Positions 40,238 through 50,100 of a stretch of 64,000 nt of DNA are shown here, piece after piece; the first letter of the stretch is position 1; every line of letters starts with the position of its first letter. The notes under the pieces were generated by a model. The model was not told the DNA's origin. It made no database searches and worked only from the letters and a program-made list of their open reading frames with translations. Made by a program: the position numbers and the translations under genes. This DNA is from Pseudomonas sp. PDM18 (GTDB lineage: Bacteria; Pseudomonadota; Gammaproteobacteria; Pseudomonadales; Pseudomonadaceae). The DNA is taken from contig NZ_JACVBX010000001.1 of the NCBI RefSeq assembly GCF_014852585.1, positions 434,001-498,000 on the forward strand, in the 5' to 3' direction.

Positions 40238-40552
40238 ATGTCCTGGATCATTCTGTTCGTCGCCGGCCTGTTCGAAGTCGCCTGGGCCGTCGGATTGAAA
40301 TACACCGAAGGTTTCACCCGTCCGATACCGACCGCTCTGACCGTGCTGGCGATCATCACCAGCATGGGCCTGCTTGGCCTGGCGATGAGAAACCTGCCGC
40401 TGGGCACCGCCTACGCCATCTGGACCGGCGTCGGCGCGGTGGGCACCGTCATCGTCGGCATCGTGCTGTTCGGCGAGTCCATGGCGCCGGTGCGCCTGCT
40501 CAGCGTTGCGCTGATCCTGTGCGGACTGGTCGGCCTGAAATTGAGCCACTGA
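40238..40552 (+). CDS. sugE: Guanidinium exporter of the SMR family (SugE/Gdx)
   Basis: Small multidrug resistance-type transporter of 104 residues and four helices: [90 protein letters not shown]. The Glu in LFEVAW is the proton/substrate carboxylate. SugE/Gdx proteins export guanidinium in exchange for protons as antiparallel dimers. The guanidine-II riboswitch directly in front supports this role over general drug efflux. Start ATG at 40238. Confidence 0.95.
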   Translation: MSWIILFVAGLFEVAWAVGLKYTEGFTRPIPTALTVLAIITSMGLLGLAMRNLPLGTAYAIWTGVGAVGTVIVGIVLFGESMAPVRLLSVALILCGLVGLKLSH

Positions 40553-40757
40553 CGCTGTATCGGTTCTCGATACCGGCGGGCTGTCGCTTTCCCGAAAATT
40601 TGTCGGTATGCTCCGGACCACTGTGTTTGCTTGGGTCACTGTGGCTCGTGACCTGGTGGGGCCATTCCCCATCACCCGGCTTCGACTGCACCTTGCAACT
40701 CAGGAAGAGCGCGGACTGTTCCGCAAAACAATATTCAATAGTTCAAGGTGTATCTCC

Positions 40758-40967
40758 ATGTCGAATCGTCAGACCGGCACCGTCAAGTGGTTCAATGACG
40801 CCAAGGGCTTCGGCTTCATCACTCCGGAAAGCGGCAACGATGTCTTCGTTCACTTCCGCTCGATCCAGGGCAACGGCTTCAAATCGCTGCAGGAAGGCCA
40901 GAAGGTCTCCTTCGTTGTGGTTGAAGGCCAGAAGGGCCTGCAGGCTGACGAAGTTCAGGTGATCTGA
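40758..40967 (+). CDS. capB: Cold-shock domain protein CapB
   Basis: Single-stranded RNA/DNA-binding cold-shock protein of 69 residues. The OB-fold and RNP motifs are intact: [20 protein letters not shown] with RNP1 (KGFGFI) and VFVHF (RNP2). It probably acts as an RNA chaperone. About 205 bases separate it from sugE, leaving room for a long 5' leader, as is usual for cold-shock genes. Start ATG at 40758. Confidence 0.95.
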   Translation: MSNRQTGTVKWFNDAKGFGFITPESGNDVFVHFRSIQGNGFKSLQEGQKVSFVVVEGQKGLQADEVQVI

Positions 40968-40984
40968 ACCGCGACACGCCCATG

Positions 40985-41013
40985 AAAAAGCCCCGGCAAT
41001 GCCGGGGCTTTTT
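40985..41013. terminator. Bidirectional terminator between capB and the MFS-acyltransferase gene
   Basis: AAAAAGCCCCGGC and GCCGGGGCTTTTT are perfect 13-base arms with an AAT loop, giving T-runs both ways. It serves capB on the plus strand and the convergent minus-strand gene. Confidence 0.93.
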
Positions 41014-41030
41014 CTTTGCCGCGAGAAAAG

Positions 41031-42905
41031 TCAGCGCGCCGCACCACGCAGCGCAGCGACCTGTTCCTGCAGCACCAGGCGCTTGGCCTCCTCCGGCGCC
41101 ATTGGCTGGCCGGCCACCAGGCAGACCCGCGACCACAGGCGCCGGAAGAAGCCCTTCTGCGGGTCGCGGCTGAAGAAACTGCCCCACAGTCCCTGCAGCG
41201 CCATCGGGATCACCGGCACCGGGGTCTCCTCGATGATGCGCTCCACGCCGCCGCGGAACTCGTTCATCTCGCCATCCAGGGTCAACATACCCTCGGGGAA
41301 GATGCATACCAGCTCCCCTTCCCGCAGATACTCGGCGACCTTGGCGAAAGCCCTCTCGTAGGTCTGCGCATCTTCGTTGCGCCCGGCGATGGGTACGGCG
41401 CCCGCGGTGCGGAAGATGAAGTTAAGCACCGGGATGCGGAAGATCTTGTAATACATGACGAAGCGTACCGGGCGACGCACGGAGCCGGCGATCAGCAGCG
41501 CATCGACGAAGGACACGTGGTTGCATACCAGCACGGCCGGACCTTCGTCGGGGATGGCTTCGAGGTTGCGATGGTCGACCCGGTACATCGAGTGGGTCAG
41601 CAGCCAGACCAGGAAGCGCATGGTGAACTCGGGCACGATCTTGAAGATGTACACGTTCACCGCGACGTTCATCAGCGAGAGCACGAGAAACAGCTCGGGG
41701 ATCGACAGCTTCGCCACCGACAGCAGCAGGATCGAGACGATCGCCGCGACCACCATGAACAGCGCGTTGAGGATGTTGTTGGCGGCGATCACCCGCGCAC
41801 GCTTGTCCTCCTCCGTGCGCGCCTGGATCAGCGCATACAGCGGCACAATGTAGAAGCCGCCGAAGATGCCGATGCCGAGGATGTCCGCCAGCACCGCCCA
41901 GGACTGCGAGTGCTCCAGCACTGCCAGCCAATTGTAGGGCTGCTCGCCTTGCGGGAAGCCGCCCGAATGCCACCACAGGAGGATGCCGAACAGGCTCAGG
42001 CCGATGGAGCCGAAGGGCACCAGGCCGATCTCCACCTTCTTGCCGGAAAGCTTTTCGCAAAGCATCGAGCCCAGCGCGATACCGACTGAGAACACGGTGA
42101 GGATCAGCGTCACCACGCTCTCATCGCCGTGCAGTAACTCCTTGGCGTAGGTCGGGATCTGCGTCAGGTAGACCGCGCCGAGGAACCAGAACCAGGAGTT
42201 GCCCACCAGCGAGCGCGACACCGCCGGACGCTGGCGCAGGCCGAGCAGGAGGATGCTCCAGGACTGGCGGAAGATGTTCCAGTCGACCTTCAGGTCGGGC
42301 AGCGCGGCGGCGGCGCGGGGGATGTTGCGGCTGGCAAGGAAACCACAGACCGCCACCAGCACCACCGCAACGCCGACGCCGGCGGCGTAGTCCTGCCGCG
42401 ACATCAGCACGCCCGCACCGATGGTGCCGCAGAGGATGGCGAGGAAGGTGCCCATTTCCACCAGGGCGTTGCCGCCGACCAGTTCGTCCTCGCGCAGGTG
42501 CTGCGGCAGGATCGAGTACTTCACCGGGCCGAACAGCGCCGAGTGGGTGCCCATGGCGAACAGCGCGAGGAACAGCAGTGGCAGGCTGCCGAACACGAAG
42601 CCGGCGGCGCCCACCGCCATAATCACGATCTCGGCCAGCTTCAGCGCGCGCATCAGCGCGTCCTTGTTGAACTTCTCGCCGAACTGTCCGCCCAGGGCGG
42701 AGAACAGGAAGAACGGCAGGATGAACAACAACGCGCAGAGGTTGACCAGCAGGTTGCGGTCGCCGCTGACGGTGAGGTGGTAGAGGATCGCCAGGATCAG
42801 CGACTGCTTGAAGATGTTGTCGTTGAACGCACCCAGCAGCTGGGTGATGAAGAAGGGCAGGAATCGCTTGGTGCCCAGCAGGGCGAATTGCGAGTGTTGA
42901 GACAT
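41031..42905 (-). CDS. MFS transporter fused to 1-acyl-glycerol-3-phosphate acyltransferase
   Basis: Fusion of 624 residues. Residues about 5-415 form a 12-helix LplT-like lysophospholipid flippase of the major facilitator superfamily (FLPFFITQLLGAFNDNIFKQSL at the start). Residues about 430-624 form a PlsC-type acyltransferase with the catalytic NHVSFVDALL motif and the acceptor motif IFPEGMLT. It probably flips lysophospholipid from the outer to the inner leaflet and re-acylates it. It resembles the LplT-Aas system but lacks the acyl-ACP synthetase part. The start is the ATG at 42905 (MSQHSQFALLG); the longer frame upstream is not plausible. Confidence 0.9.
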   Translation of the reverse strand: MSQHSQFALLGTKRFLPFFITQLLGAFNDNIFKQSLILAILYHLTVSGDRNLLVNLCALLFILPFFLFSALGGQFGEKFNKDALMRALKLAEIVIMAVGAAGFVFGSLPLLFLALFAMGTHSALFGPVKYSILPQHLREDELVGGNALVEMGTFLAILCGTIGAGVLMSRQDYAAGVGVAVVLVAVCGFLASRNIPRAAAALPDLKVDWNIFRQSWSILLLGLRQRPAVSRSLVGNSWFWFLGAVYLTQIPTYAKELLHGDESVVTLILTVFSVGIALGSMLCEKLSGKKVEIGLVPFGSIGLSLFGILLWWHSGGFPQGEQPYNWLAVLEHSQSWAVLADILGIGIFGGFYIVPLYALIQARTEEDKRARVIAANNILNALFMVVAAIVSILLLSVAKLSIPELFLVLSLMNVAVNVYIFKIVPEFTMRFLVWLLTHSMYRVDHRNLEAIPDEGPAVLVCNHVSFVDALLIAGSVRRPVRFVMYYKIFRIPVLNFIFRTAGAVPIAGRNEDAQTYERAFAKVAEYLREGELVCIFPEGMLTLDGEMNEFRGGVERIIEETPVPVIPMALQGLWGSFFSRDPQKGFFRRLWSRVCLVAGQPMAPEEAKRLVLQEQVAALRGAAR

Positions 42906-43025
42906 CGTCCTTGTATACCTGCGTAGCGGCCTTGAGCCGGAATGACAGCACGGATATGACGGCAACCGCATGGAGAAAAGCCACATTTCCCGCACAAATC
43001 CATTCGAACAGCGCAATTCGTGCAA

Positions 43026-43057
43026 GAAAAAGCCCGTCGCGAAGGACGGGCTTTCCA
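43026..43057 (-). terminator. Terminator of the TonB-dependent receptor gene
   Basis: On the minus strand, GAAAGCCCGTC, CTTCGC and GACGGGCTTTTTC form a hairpin with a T-run, 17 bases after the receptor's stop codon. Confidence 0.88.
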
Positions 43058-43073
43058 ATGGACCGGCGCGACG

Positions 43074-45239
43074 TCAGAAGCCGACGCTGCCCTGCACGTA
43101 GAAGGTGCGCGGCTCGCCGAGGTAGATGCCGGCGTTGTTGTCGCTGGAGCGGGTGTAGTTCATCTGGTCGAAAATGTTCTTCACCCCGGCGGCGACCTTC
43201 AGGTTCGAGGCCTGCGGGCCGAAGTCGTAACCGACGCGGGCATTCCACAGCACGTAGCCGGGAATGTCGCCGTACTGGCCGTCTGCGGTCGGCTCGGTGA
43301 TGTAGTTGCCGGTGAAGCTGCCGTTGGCGTTGGTGATCGGGCCGGGCGCGCGCTGCTTCGACTGGGCGAAGCCGTCGAAGTTGTAGGTCCAGCGGTCATG
43401 CTCGTAGCGCAGGCCGATGGTCGCCACCTGGCGCGAGTACAGCGGTAAATCGCGGCCCTGGAAACCGGGGATTTCGCCTTCGTAGGTCGCGCGGGTGTAG
43501 GTCAGGGTGCCATAGGCGGTCAGGCCGGCGAGCACCGGGTCGAGCGCGGCCATGTCGTAGTGCGCCGAAGTCTCGATGCCCTGGTGCTTGGTCGCCCCCA
43601 GGTTGGTCCAGCCCACGTCGTTGCTGATGTACTGCAGCTCGTCGTCGAAGTCGATGTAGAACAGCGTGACTTCGCCACCCCAGGTGCCGTTGTCGTAGCG
43701 GGTGCCCACTTCGTAGGTCTTCGCCTTCTCCGGCTGCAGGCCGCTGGCGGTGTCGTTGCCGCTGCCGCCCTGGCCGAGCTGGAAGTACTGCAGGCTGCCG
43801 AAAGAGGTCTCGTAGTTGGCAAACAGCTTCCACTCGTTGGACAGGTGATACATCACCGCCAGCGCCGGCAGCGGCTCGTTGTAGTCCTTGCTGCGGTTCT
43901 TCTCCTGGACTGGCTTGCCCTTGTTGTCGAGCACCGGGCGCTCGTGCCAATCGGTGGAGATGCGCTCGAAGCGGATGCCCGGGGTGACGGTCCAGTTGCC
44001 CACGTCGATCTTGTCGTCGAGGTAGATGGAGTTCGCCTCGGTGCCGCCGGTGCGGTCCTGGTAGGTGTGGCCGTCGGCGCCGGGGATCGGCGTCGGGATA
44101 TTGTTGACCAGACCTACCTGGCTGGCGCGCTCGTGCATCGCCTCCTTCAGGTAGCGGTAGCCGATGCTCGCTTCCTGGGTAGTCGGGCCGACCATGAAGA
44201 TCTTCGACACGCGCGGTTCGATACCGAAGGTGTGGTAATCGCGCGGGTACGACGCCAGGGTCTTGAGGTCGCGGTTGGCGATGGTGCTGCCGCGGAAGCT
44301 GTCGCTGTAGTAGGTCAGCACCTCGACCTGGGTGAGGTCGTCGATCTGCCGCTTGTACTTGAGCGAGACGTCCTTGCGGCGGCCGGTGAAGTTGTCGTAG
44401 TCGCGCACCGACTGGTACGGATCCTTGTCAAACTGCGCCTGGGTCAGGCCGCCGGGCATGTCGGCGCCGCCGTCGTAGTAGTGGAAGTTGGCGGAAAATT
44501 CGTCGGCGTCGGTGGGCGCCCAATGGGTCTTGAACATCACGTCGTCGATGTCGGTGGCGTCGTTGCCGTCGCGATAGCCCGCGCCTTTCACGCCCGAATA
44601 CAGCAGCGCAGCGCCCATGCCGTTGTCGGCGGTGCCGCCGAGGAAGGCGTTGTAGAGCTTCTTCCAGCCGCCGTGGGAAGCGGTTTCCACGGTGCTGCCG
44701 ACATCGCCGGAAAACTCCCTGGGGATCGCGCGGGTGACAAAGTTGATCACCCCGCCGACGTTCTGCGGTCCGTAGCGCACGGAACCGGCGCCACGCACGA
44801 CGTCGACGCTGTCGAGGTTACCCACCGACAGCGGGAACATCGACAGTTGCGGCTGGCCGTAGGGCGCCACGGCGGCCGGGACGCCATCGATGAGCACGGT
44901 GGAGCGCGGCGACAGGCGCGAAGTCAGGCCGCGCACGCCAACGTTGAGTGACACATCGCTGCCGCCGGTGCCGTTGTTGTCCTGCACCTGCACGCCGGGG
45001 ATGCCGCGCAGTACGTCGCGCACGTTCTGCGCGCCTTCTTCGATCATCTGCTCGCGACGCACCACGGTGCGCGCGCCGGGGTGGTTCTGCACCACTTGCT
45101 GATCGGCCTCGCCAAGCCAGTCACCGACCACGGTAACGGTCTCCAACTCCTTGGTCTCTTCCTCAGCCTGCGCAGGCACCAGAGGTGTGGCCAGGGCCAC
45201 GGCGATCGCCAGGCGCGACCAAGAACGAACGTGCGACAT
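43074..45239 (-). CDS. TonB-dependent outer-membrane receptor
   Basis: Outer-membrane receptor of 721 residues driven by TonB. The signal sequence (LAIAVALATPLVPAQA) is followed by a TonB box region (ELETVTVVGDW), a plug domain (about residues 50-160: NVRDVLRGIPGVQVQDNNG...VDVVRGAGSVRYGPQNVGGVINFVT) and a 22-strand barrel ending in ...YVQGSVGF with a terminal Phe. There is no N-terminal signalling domain, so it is not a FecA-type transducer. The text resembles FecA/citrate and siderophore receptors. The ligand is unknown. An AraC-type regulator upstream on the same strand probably controls it. Confidence 0.9.
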   Translation of the reverse strand: MSHVRSWSRLAIAVALATPLVPAQAEEETKELETVTVVGDWLGEADQQVVQNHPGARTVVRREQMIEEGAQNVRDVLRGIPGVQVQDNNGTGGSDVSLNVGVRGLTSRLSPRSTVLIDGVPAAVAPYGQPQLSMFPLSVGNLDSVDVVRGAGSVRYGPQNVGGVINFVTRAIPREFSGDVGSTVETASHGGWKKLYNAFLGGTADNGMGAALLYSGVKGAGYRDGNDATDIDDVMFKTHWAPTDADEFSANFHYYDGGADMPGGLTQAQFDKDPYQSVRDYDNFTGRRKDVSLKYKRQIDDLTQVEVLTYYSDSFRGSTIANRDLKTLASYPRDYHTFGIEPRVSKIFMVGPTTQEASIGYRYLKEAMHERASQVGLVNNIPTPIPGADGHTYQDRTGGTEANSIYLDDKIDVGNWTVTPGIRFERISTDWHERPVLDNKGKPVQEKNRSKDYNEPLPALAVMYHLSNEWKLFANYETSFGSLQYFQLGQGGSGNDTASGLQPEKAKTYEVGTRYDNGTWGGEVTLFYIDFDDELQYISNDVGWTNLGATKHQGIETSAHYDMAALDPVLAGLTAYGTLTYTRATYEGEIPGFQGRDLPLYSRQVATIGLRYEHDRWTYNFDGFAQSKQRAPGPITNANGSFTGNYITEPTADGQYGDIPGYVLWNARVGYDFGPQASNLKVAAGVKNIFDQMNYTRSSDNNAGIYLGEPRTFYVQGSVGF

Positions 45240-45305
45240 ACTTCCCCCTCCCCGGGTACTTCGTTAAGGGGCGGGAAATTAGAACTGATTGTAAATTTTG
45301 TAAAT

Positions 45306-45322
45306 GCAAATATATCGCAAAT
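45306..45322. promoter_or_regulatory. Direct repeat GCAAAT...GCAAAT upstream of the TonB receptor
   Basis: Two GCAAAT copies (45306-45311 and 45317-45322) spaced by 11 bases, one helical turn, in the AT-rich zone about 70-80 bases before the receptor start. Direct repeats with this spacing are typical AraC-family sites. The AraC gene next door is the natural candidate. A metal-responsive Fur site was also considered, but the match is poor. Confidence 0.45.
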
Positions 45323-45444
45323 GAAAAAATATTCCGGTTGACTCAAATTCTCTTTTCGGCATCTCGAACGACTGTTCATCAGCCTCGGCAATCGGCCAGC
45401 AGCCTTTCGGTGGCGGGGTATGGCTGGTAACGGTGCAGGAAGAA

Positions 45445-46296
45445 TCAGACGGGACTGAAAGACCGCGTACAGGCCTGACGGTACTTGCCGGGACCGACCC
45501 CATAGGCCTGCTTGAACTGCCGACTGAGGTGGCTCTGGTCGGCGAAGCCCAACTGCATCGCCACGTTAACCGGCATGCAACCCTGCTTGAGCAGCGCCCG
45601 CGCCTGTTCCAGCCGGCGCTGCTTGAGCCAGGCGTGGGGCGGCAGGCCGGTGGCCTTGCGGAACACGCGAGCGAAGTGGAAGGGGGACAGCCCGACGGCG
45701 GCGGCCAGTTCTTCCAGCGATGGCGGCTCCATCAACCGCGAACCGAGCAGTTCGCGGGCGCGGGCCACGGCGACGGGCTCGTTGCCGGCAGCCGGTGCCT
45801 CGGGAATCCGCGCGTGGCGCTGGAACAGCAACAGCAGCGCCTCGCGCCAGCAGGTCTGGCGTTGCAGCACAGTGGCATCGGAATCCACCAGACTGTGGGC
45901 GGCGAACAGCGCCTGCACCAGCTCGGGGTCGAACACCACGCTGGCGTCGAACGACGGCGTGCCACGTCCCCCCAGCTCCAGCTCTTCCAGCACGCCGGAA
46001 ACCTGCGCCAGCTCCGGGTAGAACCCGCGATAGCGCCAGCCGGCGTCGTCGGCCTTGGAGCCGGTATGCACCTCGTCGGGGTTGATCAGCACCACGCTGC
46101 CCGCCGGCGCGAAATGCTCGGCGCCGCGATGGTGGAAGCGCTGGGCGCCCTGCTCGATCATCACGAAGGCGAAGCCTTCATGGACGTGGGGCGAGAACAC
46201 CTGCTCGATGTAACGCGCGTGCAGCAGCTCGACGCCGCCCAGCTCCTGGGCGCGCCAGAAACGGGTGCGTTCGCCGCTCGCGTGGTGTTCTGCCAT
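45445..46296 (-). CDS. AraC-family transcriptional regulator
   Basis: Regulator of 283 residues. An N-terminal cupin-like sensor (ARYIEQVFSPHVHEGFAFVMIEQGAQRFHHRGAEHFAPAGSVVLINPDEVHTGS) contains several His residues. The C-terminal double HTH is in PPSLEELAAAVGLSPFHFARVFRKATGLPPHAWLKQRRLEQARALL and VAMQLGFADQSHLSRQFKQAYGVGPGKYRQ. The gene lies 205 bases upstream of the TonB receptor on the same strand. The start is the ATG at 46296 with an AGGA site. Confidence 0.9.
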   Translation of the reverse strand: MAEHHASGERTRFWRAQELGGVELLHARYIEQVFSPHVHEGFAFVMIEQGAQRFHHRGAEHFAPAGSVVLINPDEVHTGSKADDAGWRYRGFYPELAQVSGVLEELELGGRGTPSFDASVVFDPELVQALFAAHSLVDSDATVLQRQTCWREALLLLFQRHARIPEAPAAGNEPVAVARARELLGSRLMEPPSLEELAAAVGLSPFHFARVFRKATGLPPHAWLKQRRLEQARALLKQGCMPVNVAMQLGFADQSHLSRQFKQAYGVGPGKYRQACTRSFSPV

Positions 46297-46363
46297 GGTC
46301 CTGCCTCGATGCCGCACCGCTGCTCTGCAGACCGCGCGGGGTCGATCACCTTACACCGCCCCT

Positions 46364-46933
46364 TCAGCCGTTGAAACCGGCTTCCAGCGCAGCCTTCACC
46401 TGCGGCCATTCCTGGTCGGTGATGCTGTAGAGGATGGTGTCGTCCAGCCGCCCGCCGGCCAGGCGCCGGTGGTTGCGCAGCACGCCCTCACGCACCGCGC
46501 CGAGCTTCTCGATGGCGCGCTGGGAGCGCTCGTTGCTGGCGGCAGTCTTGAACTGCACGCGGACCATCTTCCAGCTGTCGAAGGCGTGGCGCAGCATCAG
46601 GTACTTCATCGTGGCGTTGAGGCCGCTGCCGTGCTGGGCCTGATCCAGCCAGGTGGCGCCGATCTCGCAGGCCGGCAGCGCCGGGAGGAAGTCCATGAAG
46701 CGCGTGGTGCCGACGATCTGGTTGCCCAGGCGCACCACCAGCGGCAGGGCGCGGCCCTCGCGCTGGTCCGCCAGGCCCTGGCGGTACCAGTCCGGGCGCC
46801 CCGGCGCACTCATGAACTGCAGGACATCGCGGTTCTGCTCCGCCAGCGTCACCAGGTCCGGCACGTCGGCCTCCACCATCGGCTCCAGGCGCAGGGCCCC
46901 GCGCTGCAAGGTGATGGGTAACGGTCTGAACAT
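46364..46933 (-). CDS. GNAT-family acetyltransferase (RimJ/RimL type)
   Basis: Acetyltransferase of 189 residues: ITLQRGALRLEPMVEADVPDLVTLAEQ near the N-terminus, LVVRLGNQIVGTTRFMDFLPALPACEIGATWLDQAQHGSGLNATMKYLMLRHAFDSWKMVRVQFKTAASNERSQRAIEKLGAVREGVLRNHRR in the core. This is the RimJ/RimL-like group that acetylates N-terminal alpha-amino groups or small amines; the substrate is unknown. The ATG at 46933 is chosen because the family text starts there. A very long open frame through this gene on the same strand is a coincidence of base composition. Confidence 0.85.
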   Translation of the reverse strand: MFRPLPITLQRGALRLEPMVEADVPDLVTLAEQNRDVLQFMSAPGRPDWYRQGLADQREGRALPLVVRLGNQIVGTTRFMDFLPALPACEIGATWLDQAQHGSGLNATMKYLMLRHAFDSWKMVRVQFKTAASNERSQRAIEKLGAVREGVLRNHRRLAGGRLDDTILYSITDQEWPQVKAALEAGFNG

Positions 46934-47194
46934 GGCGCCCTCCTCGACACACGACGCGAAATCATCGCTCACATCAGAGCGTAGCGGCCTGGCGAAGTGC
47001 CGCGCGCCGGCAGGCGCACGACAGACGGACCGCGAAAAGGCCGGCAAGCTACCAGCCCGGCGCTCCGTCCTCAAGTGTGAAGCGCGGCACAGCGCCACTG
47101 AGACATTGGTAGCAGGCGTCTGACAGTTCCGGACTTTGGTGCGAAACTGCTGCGAGCGCTCCTGCGGGGGAGCCAGTTCACTTCCGGAGTCAGC

Positions 47195-50100
47195 ATGTCG
47201 TTGTCCAGTGGGTTGATCGCAACGGTCGCCCTGCTTTACATGGCGGTCCTGTTCGCCATCGCGTTCTATGGCGACCGCCGTCGCGCCCCTCTTTCGCCGC
47301 GTGTCCGCGCCTGGGTCTACAGCCTCTCCCTGGCGGTCTACTGCACCAGCTGGACGTTCTTTGGCGCCGTCGGCCAGGCCGCCGACCAGTTGTGGTCCTT
47401 CCTGCCGATCTATGTCGGCCCGGTGCTGCTGATGCTCTTCGCGCCCTGGGTGCTGCAGAAGATGATCATGATCAGCAAGCAGGAGAACATCACCTCGATC
47501 GCCGACTTCATCGCCGCGCGCTACGGCAAGTCGCAGGCGCTGGCGGTCGTGGTGGCGCTGATCTGCGTGGTCTGCGTGCTGCCCTACATCGCCCTGCAGC
47601 TCAAGGGCATCGTCCTTGGCGTCAACCTGCTGATCGGCGCCGGGCCCGACTCCACCGGCATCCGCGCCCAGGACACGGCCCTGATCGTGTCGCTGATCCT
47701 CGCGCTGTTCACCATCGTCTTCGGTACCCGCAACCTGGACGTCACCGAACACCACCGCGGCATGGTGCTGGCGATCGCTTTCGAATCGCTGGTCAAGCTC
47801 ACCGCCTTCATCGCCGTCGGCATCTTCGTCACCTACGGCCTCTACGACGGCTTCGGCGACCTGGTCGACCAGGCCCGCGTCGCCCCGCAGCTCAACGAGT
47901 ACTGGAAGGAGACCGTGCACTGGCCGGCGATGCTGCTGCAGACCGGCGTGGCGATGACGGCCATCATGTGCCTGCCGCGCCAGTTCCATGTGCTGGTGGT
48001 GGAAAACATCGAGCCGCGCGACCTCAACCTGGCGCGCTGGGTGTTCCCGATCTACCTGGTGCTGGCCGCGCTGTTCGTGGTGCCCATCGCCCTCGCCGGG
48101 CAGATGCACCTGCCCGCCGGTGTGATGCCGGATTCCTTCGTGATCAGCCTGCCGCTGGCCGAGGCACATCCGGCCCTGGCCCTGCTGGCTTTCATCGGCG
48201 GGGCTTCGGCGGCCACCGGCATGGTGATCGTGGCCAGCGTGGCGCTGTCCACCATGGTCTCCAACGACATGCTGCTGCCCTGGCTGTTGCGCCGCAAAGG
48301 CGAAGCCGAGCAGCCGTTCGAGGTGTTCCGCCACTGGCTGCTGACCGTGCGCCGGGTGAGCATCGCGCTGATCCTCTTGCTGGCCTACGTCAGCTACCGC
48401 CTGCTGGGTTCCACCGCGAGCCTCGCCACCATCGGCCAGATAGCCTTCGCCGCCATCGCCCAGCTCGGCCCGGCCATGATCGGCGCGCTGTACTGGAAGC
48501 AGGCCAACCGCCGCGGCGTGTTCGCCGGCCTCGCCGCCGGCTCGCTGCTGTGGGCCTACACCCTGGTGCTGCCGGTGGTCGCGAAGGGCCTGGGCTGGCC
48601 GCTGCAGGCCTTTCCCGGCCTTGCGTGGCTGGCCGGGCGCCCGTTCGGCCTGTCCATCGAGCCGCTGACCCTTGGCGTGCTGCTCTCGCTGATCGGTAAC
48701 TTCGCGCTGTTCGGGCTGGTCTCGGTGTTCTCCCGCACCCGCGTCTCCGAGCACTGGCAGGCCAGCCGCTTCATCGGCCAGGAAATCTCCCAGAAACTCA
48801 GCTCGCGCTCGATGCTCGCGGTGCAGCTGGAAGACCTGCTGATGCTCGCCGCCCGCTTCGTCGGCGAAGAACGCGCGCGGCAGAGCTTCATCCGCTTCGC
48901 CTACCGCCAGGGCAAGGGCTTCACCCCCAGCCAGAACGCGAATGACGAGTGGATCGCGCACACCGAACGCCTGCTCGCCGGCGTGCTCGGCGCCTCCTCT
49001 GCGCGTGCCGTGGTGAAGGCCGCCATCGAAGGCCGCGAGATGCAGGTGGAGGACGTGGTGAAGATCGCCGACGAAGCCTCCGAAGTGCTGCAGTTCAACC
49101 GAGCGCTGCTGCAGGGCGCCATCGAGAACATCACCCAGGGCATCAGCGTGGTCGACCAGTCGCTGCGCCTGGTGGCCTGGAACCACCGCTACATCGAACT
49201 GTTCGAGTACCCGGACGGGCTGATCTACGTCGGTCGGCCGATTGCCGACATCATCCGCTACAACGCCGAGCGCGGCCTGTGCGGGCCCGGCGACCCCGAC
49301 CTGCACGTGGCCAAGCGCCTGTACTGGATGCGCCAGGGCACGCCGCACACCTCCGAAAGGCTGTTCCCAAACGGCCGGGTGATCGAGCTGATCGGCAACC
49401 CAATGCCCGGCGGCGGCTTCGTCATGAGCTTCACCGACATCACCAACTACCGCGACGCCGAGCAGGGCCTGAAGGACGCCAACGAGAGCTTGGAACAGCG
49501 AGTGCAGGAACGCACCTTCGAGCTGTCGCAGCTCAACCAGGCGCTCACCGAGGCCAAGGGCACGGCCGAGGCGGCGAACCAGTCGAAGTCGCGCTTCCTC
49601 GCCGCGGTCAGTCACGACCTGATGCAGCCGCTGAACGCCGCGCGGCTGTTCTCCGCCGCCCTCGCCCATCAGGAAAAACTGCCCGAGGAGGCCACCGAAC
49701 TGGTGCGCCACCTGGACTCGTCGCTGCGCTCGGCGGAAGACCTGATCACCGACCTGCTGGACATCTCGCGTCTCGAAGGCGGCCGCGTCAGCGCCGACGT
49801 CACGGCCTTCCCGCTGAGCAACCTGTACGACACCCTCGGTGTGGAATTCCGCGTACTGGCCCAGGAACATGGCATCGACTTCCACGTGCGCGGCAGCAAG
49901 CTGCGCGTGGAAAGCGACATCAAGCTGCTGCGCCGCGTGCTGCAGAACTTCCTCACCAACGCCTTCCGCTACGCCAAGGGTCACGTGCTCCTGGGCGTGC
50001 GCCGGGAGGCCGGGCACCTGCGCCTGGAGGTCTGGGACCACGGTCCGGGCATACCACCGGACAAGCTGCAGGTGATCTTCGAGGAATTCAAACGCCTGGA

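Noticed and set aside
45240..45340. Possible Fur box upstream of the TonB receptor
   Set aside because: The AT-rich region lacks a convincing GATAAT-type hexamer array; the direct repeat is a better description.
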